Shown in pieces: positions 61,274 through 64,000 of a stretch of 64,000 nt of DNA. Both the position numbers and the translations under genes were made by a program. The stretch is from WRGT01 sp964450405 (GTDB lineage: Bacteria; Spirochaetota; UBA4802; UBA5550): contig CAYVCQ010000006.1 of NCBI GenBank assembly GCA_964450405.1, positions 116,758-180,757 of the forward strand. The letters run 5' to 3'. Below the pieces are notes generated by a model, which saw nothing but the letters and a program-made list of their open reading frames with translations, did not search any database and had not been told where the DNA came from. How positions within the stretch are numbered: position 1 is the first letter of the stretch; each line of letters opens with the position of its first letter.

Positions 61274-62404
61274 ATGAGGACATTTAATATTTTTCTATTA
61301 TGTGCTGTTTTGATTGTATCTCTTTCATGTGGAGATGAGAGTAAAATTGTAAATGTCGATACCCGTTCATTTTATATGGGATTTACTCCATGGCCATATG
61401 CTGCAACAACAGCAGCGGTTAACGATACCTATGCAAAAATAAATGCAAACGGTGATATTATTCAGCATCAGCTCATGGGGGGGATTCCATGGCAGGAGGC
61501 TTATGAAAACAAACCGGAGAATTATCATCAGAATGTTAAAAATGAAATTAATGACAAGATTACTAAATCCGGACCGGGCAAGGTAATTTATTTATCCATA
61601 GATCCGCTGAACAGCAGCAGAAATGATCTTGTTCCATATTGGGGAGCTTCAATGAATGAGCCCCTAACTGCACACTCGCCGTGGAACACAAGAGATTTTG
61701 ATTCACCCGAGGTCATCACTGCCTTTACGAACTTTTCCCTTGATATGATAGGACGGTTCCATCCGAAATATTTTAATTATGCAACGGAGATAAGTGAACT
61801 CATTATAAATAATCCAACAAGATACGCAAAGTTCAAGACTTTCGCTCATCAGGTTTATGATAATATCAAAGCAGTTCATCCTGATCTTATTATACTTGTT
61901 TCAGTCGCATTCAAGACGCCAGGTTCTGGAGATATGAGCACTATTAAAACAGGGATGGCGGACATATCTGCTTATTACGACATGCTTGGAATGAGTATAT
62001 ATCCCTATGCATTTTTTTCTCACGCGGATAAGGGTAATCCGGCGAATCTTCCTTCAAGCTGGTTCAGTCAGGTTACTGAAATTTCCGGGACTAAACCGAT
62101 TGCAGTAACTGAAACAGGTTGGATAGCGGAAGATCTTGATTTTGTAAATCCGACATTTCCCGATATATTCAGTGATCCGTCACATCAGAATGATTATATT
62201 CAAAAATTATTCTCTGAAGCTGAAGCACTCAATGTGCAGTTTGTCATCTGGTTCACCGTTGTCGATTATGATTTATTATGGGCAACTCTAGGAAGTACCG
62301 ACGGGGCAAAAGTCTGGCGTGATGCCGGGCTCTATAAAGAGGATCTGTCGGAGCGGCCTGCTCTTGCCACATGGCGGCAGTGGCTGAACAAGGCCCTGAG
62401 GTAA
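61274..62404 (+). CDS. GH53-like glycosidase lipoprotein
   Basis: A 376-residue lipoprotein (signal ...LIVSLSC, Cys about 19) with a TIM-barrel glycoside hydrolase fold of clan A, most like GH53 (endo-beta-1,4-galactanase). The likely acid/base Glu is in NYATEISEL and the nucleophile Glu in PIAVTETGWIAED. ADISAYYDMLGMSIYPY and VIWFTVVDYDLLW line the barrel. It probably cuts a galactan-type polymer at the cell surface. The ATG at 61274 has GGAG upstream; a GTG just before is also possible. It stands alone. Confidence 0.8.
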   Translation: MRTFNIFLLCAVLIVSLSCGDESKIVNVDTRSFYMGFTPWPYAATTAAVNDTYAKINANGDIIQHQLMGGIPWQEAYENKPENYHQNVKNEINDKITKSGPGKVIYLSIDPLNSSRNDLVPYWGASMNEPLTAHSPWNTRDFDSPEVITAFTNFSLDMIGRFHPKYFNYATEISELIINNPTRYAKFKTFAHQVYDNIKAVHPDLIILVSVAFKTPGSGDMSTIKTGMADISAYYDMLGMSIYPYAFFSHADKGNPANLPSSWFSQVTEISGTKPIAVTETGWIAEDLDFVNPTFPDIFSDPSHQNDYIQKLFSEAEALNVQFVIWFTVVDYDLLWATLGSTDGAKVWRDAGLYKEDLSERPALATWRQWLNKALR

Positions 62405-62731
62405 AAATCAGTCCCTTTATTCTGAAAAACTCTTCAGGTAATTTTATAATTACGATAAACAGTCTGATTTAAATTGGACTGTTTATTCAACGCATGTATA
62501 ATTCACCCTTCATTTGAAAAAAATTCTTGCAATCCCACCTGATTGATACAGAGTATAGTTATGGAATCATTTATAATATTTTAATTTGTTTCGGATATGA
62601 TTTGTTACTGAGAACTCATGGTTTTCAGTAAAAATGATTTCTCACATGAAGAAATGATGTGGATTCTAAATTGCGGTGTCTTAAGCACTACGTAGATGGA
62701 TATAGTAAATCAATAGGATATGTGGTAAAAC
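62405..62731. other. Intergenic region
   Basis: About 330 AT-rich bases. A weak 8-bp hairpin (AAACAGTC / GACTGTTT, 62457-62464 and 62477-62484) may end the GH53-like transcript. A short frame at 62659-62844 overlaps the next gene's start and is not convincing. Confidence 0.45.
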
Positions 62732-63721
62732 ATGATTTTAAGAAATATAAGTTTTATAATTGCGGCTCTCTTTCTTTTTATTTCATGTACAAGTTCCGGC
62801 ACAGGACTTCGCGAAGAAAATTCAGCTGCTCGAGAAGTGTTTGAACCGGAAGATCTGGTGTTGTGGGTCTTCGGTGATATTCAGCCGCGTAGTGAAAATA
62901 AGAACGACAGACTCTGTCTGGAGATTGCAGTTAATGATATTGCGAAAATGAAAAATATTGATGGAGCAATCTGTGTAGGTGATATTGTACAGCATGGAAG
63001 TCAGGACCTGGCAGAAGAAGCTTATACATGGTTCTATAATTTATATAGCAAAACCGGTTTAAGCAGAAAGGATCTCTATGAAATTGCGGGAAATCATGAT
63101 GCACGTAATATAGATGCGTATCTAAAGGCGACGGGAAAGCCGCTACATTATTCGCTGCAGTATGGGAATCTCCTTATTATTTTACTCTCCGATGAAAAAG
63201 ACAGTTCCGGTTCAGATATCTCCGACGGAGCATTCAACTGGTGGAAAAATCTTGTGGAAACAAACCGCGACAAGAATATTATTACAATAACTCATTCTCA
63301 TCTTGGCGGGAGCGGATTTGTTTATAATATTATTTCATATCGTAATGTTCAGGGATCAGAGCGTTTCAGAGAAGTGCTGAAAAAGGAAAAAGTTGAATTG
63401 TGGCTTTGCGGTCACACCCATGTTCCTTCATTTCTGGGCTTAAGTAAGAGGCAGATCAGTTCTCTTGGTGATACGGTATTTATGAATACCGCGTCAATCC
63501 GCGAAGATTTTCCTTTCAGTGATGCAGAATCAAGAATAATTACATTGAAGAAAGGATCTGATCAAATGACAGTTCAGATACGTAATCACCGCCAGGCGGA
63601 GTTTAAGGGAATTCTGGAACAGGTAATTAAGCTTAAATCAAAATTTGAATATGACGGCAAAGGTCCAATTAAAACGGATTATCATGAAGATGCTGCTGCT
63701 AAAACTATTCCTGAAAAATGA
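62732..63721 (+). CDS. Metallophosphoesterase lipoprotein
   Basis: A 329-residue lipoprotein (signal ...LFISC, Cys about 19) with calcineurin-like blocks in order: FGDIQP, VGDIVQHG, AGNHDA, THSHLGGSG and GHTHVPS. The first block has Gln in place of the usual His, as in several extracellular phosphoesterases. It is unlike the cytosolic phosphoesterase at 46313 in length and motifs. It is probably an outer-membrane-attached phosphatase or phosphodiesterase. No clear ribosome site. A strong terminator follows. Confidence 0.88.
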   Translation: MILRNISFIIAALFLFISCTSSGTGLREENSAAREVFEPEDLVLWVFGDIQPRSENKNDRLCLEIAVNDIAKMKNIDGAICVGDIVQHGSQDLAEEAYTWFYNLYSKTGLSRKDLYEIAGNHDARNIDAYLKATGKPLHYSLQYGNLLIILLSDEKDSSGSDISDGAFNWWKNLVETNRDKNIITITHSHLGGSGFVYNIISYRNVQGSERFREVLKKEKVELWLCGHTHVPSFLGLSKRQISSLGDTVFMNTASIREDFPFSDAESRIITLKKGSDQMTVQIRNHRQAEFKGILEQVIKLKSKFEYDGKGPIKTDYHEDAAAKTIPEK

Positions 63722-63740
63722 AATAAAACAGATACAATAT

Positions 63741-63775
63741 AAAAAACCCGCACTGTCGTAAAGTGCGGGTTTTTT
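63741..63775. terminator. Strong bidirectional intrinsic terminator
   Basis: Six As, CCCGCACT, a 7-base loop, AGTGCGGG, six Ts: a 14-bp perfect stem 20 bases after the phosphoesterase stop. Confidence 0.93.
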
Positions 63776-63873
63776 ATATTTGTAGCTCATTCCGAAATGT
63801 TGGGATAATTGATATTCCATTACCCCCCTATCCCACAGAGGGGGCACGCAAGAGGGATATTATTAGTGAATTT

Positions 63874-64000
63874 ATGAATCATAACAATATTAAAACACCT
63901 GATTATATCGTTGAGCATGCAAAAGATCTTCGAAACAACATGACCATAGGTACTATGCATTTTTATGTGTCTGATGACAGCCCTCTAACATATAATCGAG
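63874..64000 (+). CDS. Start of a gene running off the right edge
   Basis: An ATG at 63874 opens a frame with no stop to the window end (MNHNNIKTPDYIVEHAKD then LRNNMTIGTMHFYV...). Only 42 residues are visible, too few to assign a family. The ribosome site is weak. A real gene is likely because the frame is in a good position after a terminator, but this is not certain. Confidence 0.55.
   Translation, partial: MNHNNIKTPDYIVEHAKDLRNNMTIGTMHFYVSDDSPLTYNR

Noticed and set aside
62659..62844. 61-residue + strand frame before the phosphoesterase lipoprotein
   Set aside because: It overlaps the start and signal peptide of a well-supported gene in another frame.
1..64000. tRNA or rRNA genes, prophage, insertion sequence with transposase
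   Set aside because: No T-loop/anticodon arm arrangement, rRNA-like block, transposase or phage structural gene was recognised by eye; a tRNA scan would be needed to be sure.

Overview
The window is an AT-rich chromosomal segment from a Gram-negative (diderm) bacterium with many regulatory genes. It is densely coded on both strands, with short operons, long AT-rich gaps and dispersed palindromic repeats. Diderm evidence: OmpA-type and LptE-like lipoproteins and several secreted lipoproteins with lipoboxes. The gene mix (a six-helix membrane chemoreceptor, Cache/PAS sensors, a large tubulin-like protein, long CoA-transferase paralogues) would fit a Spirochaetota-type or similar environmental heterotroph. 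That placement is a guess from gene content: there is no rRNA, and I saw no tRNA, CRISPR array, prophage or intact insertion sequence.

Layout. 0-6.5 kb: the end of a PilZ-like/cyclic-nucleotide-binding protein, a threonine-repeat lipoprotein, rmuC and a chemoreceptor. 6.7-12.6 kb: a tight three-gene operon of a beta-propeller protein, a single-pass membrane protein and a 1280-residue tubulin/FtsZ-superfamily GTPase; this is the best candidate for a poorly described system. 12.8-22 kb: an OmpA-like lipoprotein, a divergent NAD-dependent DNA ligase, asnS, a 7-TM diguanylate cyclase, a beta-carbonic anhydrase, two small membrane proteins and a histidine phosphatase. 22.3-30.2 kb: three tandem paralogues of a ~721-residue acetyl-CoA hydrolase/CoA-transferase, two of them with the same upstream control block. 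30.6-36.4 kb: a NarX/NarL-like two-component pair, a PLP-dependent decarboxylase, and leuA preceded by a complete leucine attenuator (leader peptide with 10 Leu in 25 residues, antiterminator and terminator).

36.5-43 kb: assorted genes, including a PilZ protein next to a bacteriohemerythrin, an Fe-S protein coupled to an LptE-like lipoprotein, and a YiiX-type secreted cysteine hydrolase. 43.4-55.5 kb reads as one organic-acid uptake and sensing region. It has a receptor fused to CBS and DUF294 nucleotidyltransferase domains, a metallophosphoesterase, ActP/YjcH symporter genes divergent from an OFA-family transporter, a GcvH-like protein, an archaemetzincin, and an NtrC-type two-component pair. 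The kinase of that pair carries almost the same sCache sensor as the DUF294 receptor. Three copies of a palindrome TGTATA-N5-TATACA lie in front of the transporters and the kinase, which ties these genes into one proposed circuit. 55.8-64 kb: a SemiSWEET-like protein, a long acyl-CoA dehydrogenase, small conserved proteins, a Tim44-like protein, a thioesterase, a GH53-like lipoprotein and a metallophosphoesterase lipoprotein; a truncated reading frame runs off the right edge.

The metabolic picture (CoA transferases, acyl-CoA dehydrogenase, thioesterase, acetate-type transporters) is a bacterium handling short-chain and fatty acids, with c-di-GMP and two-component control. Functions are assigned from motifs read by eye; no database search was run.
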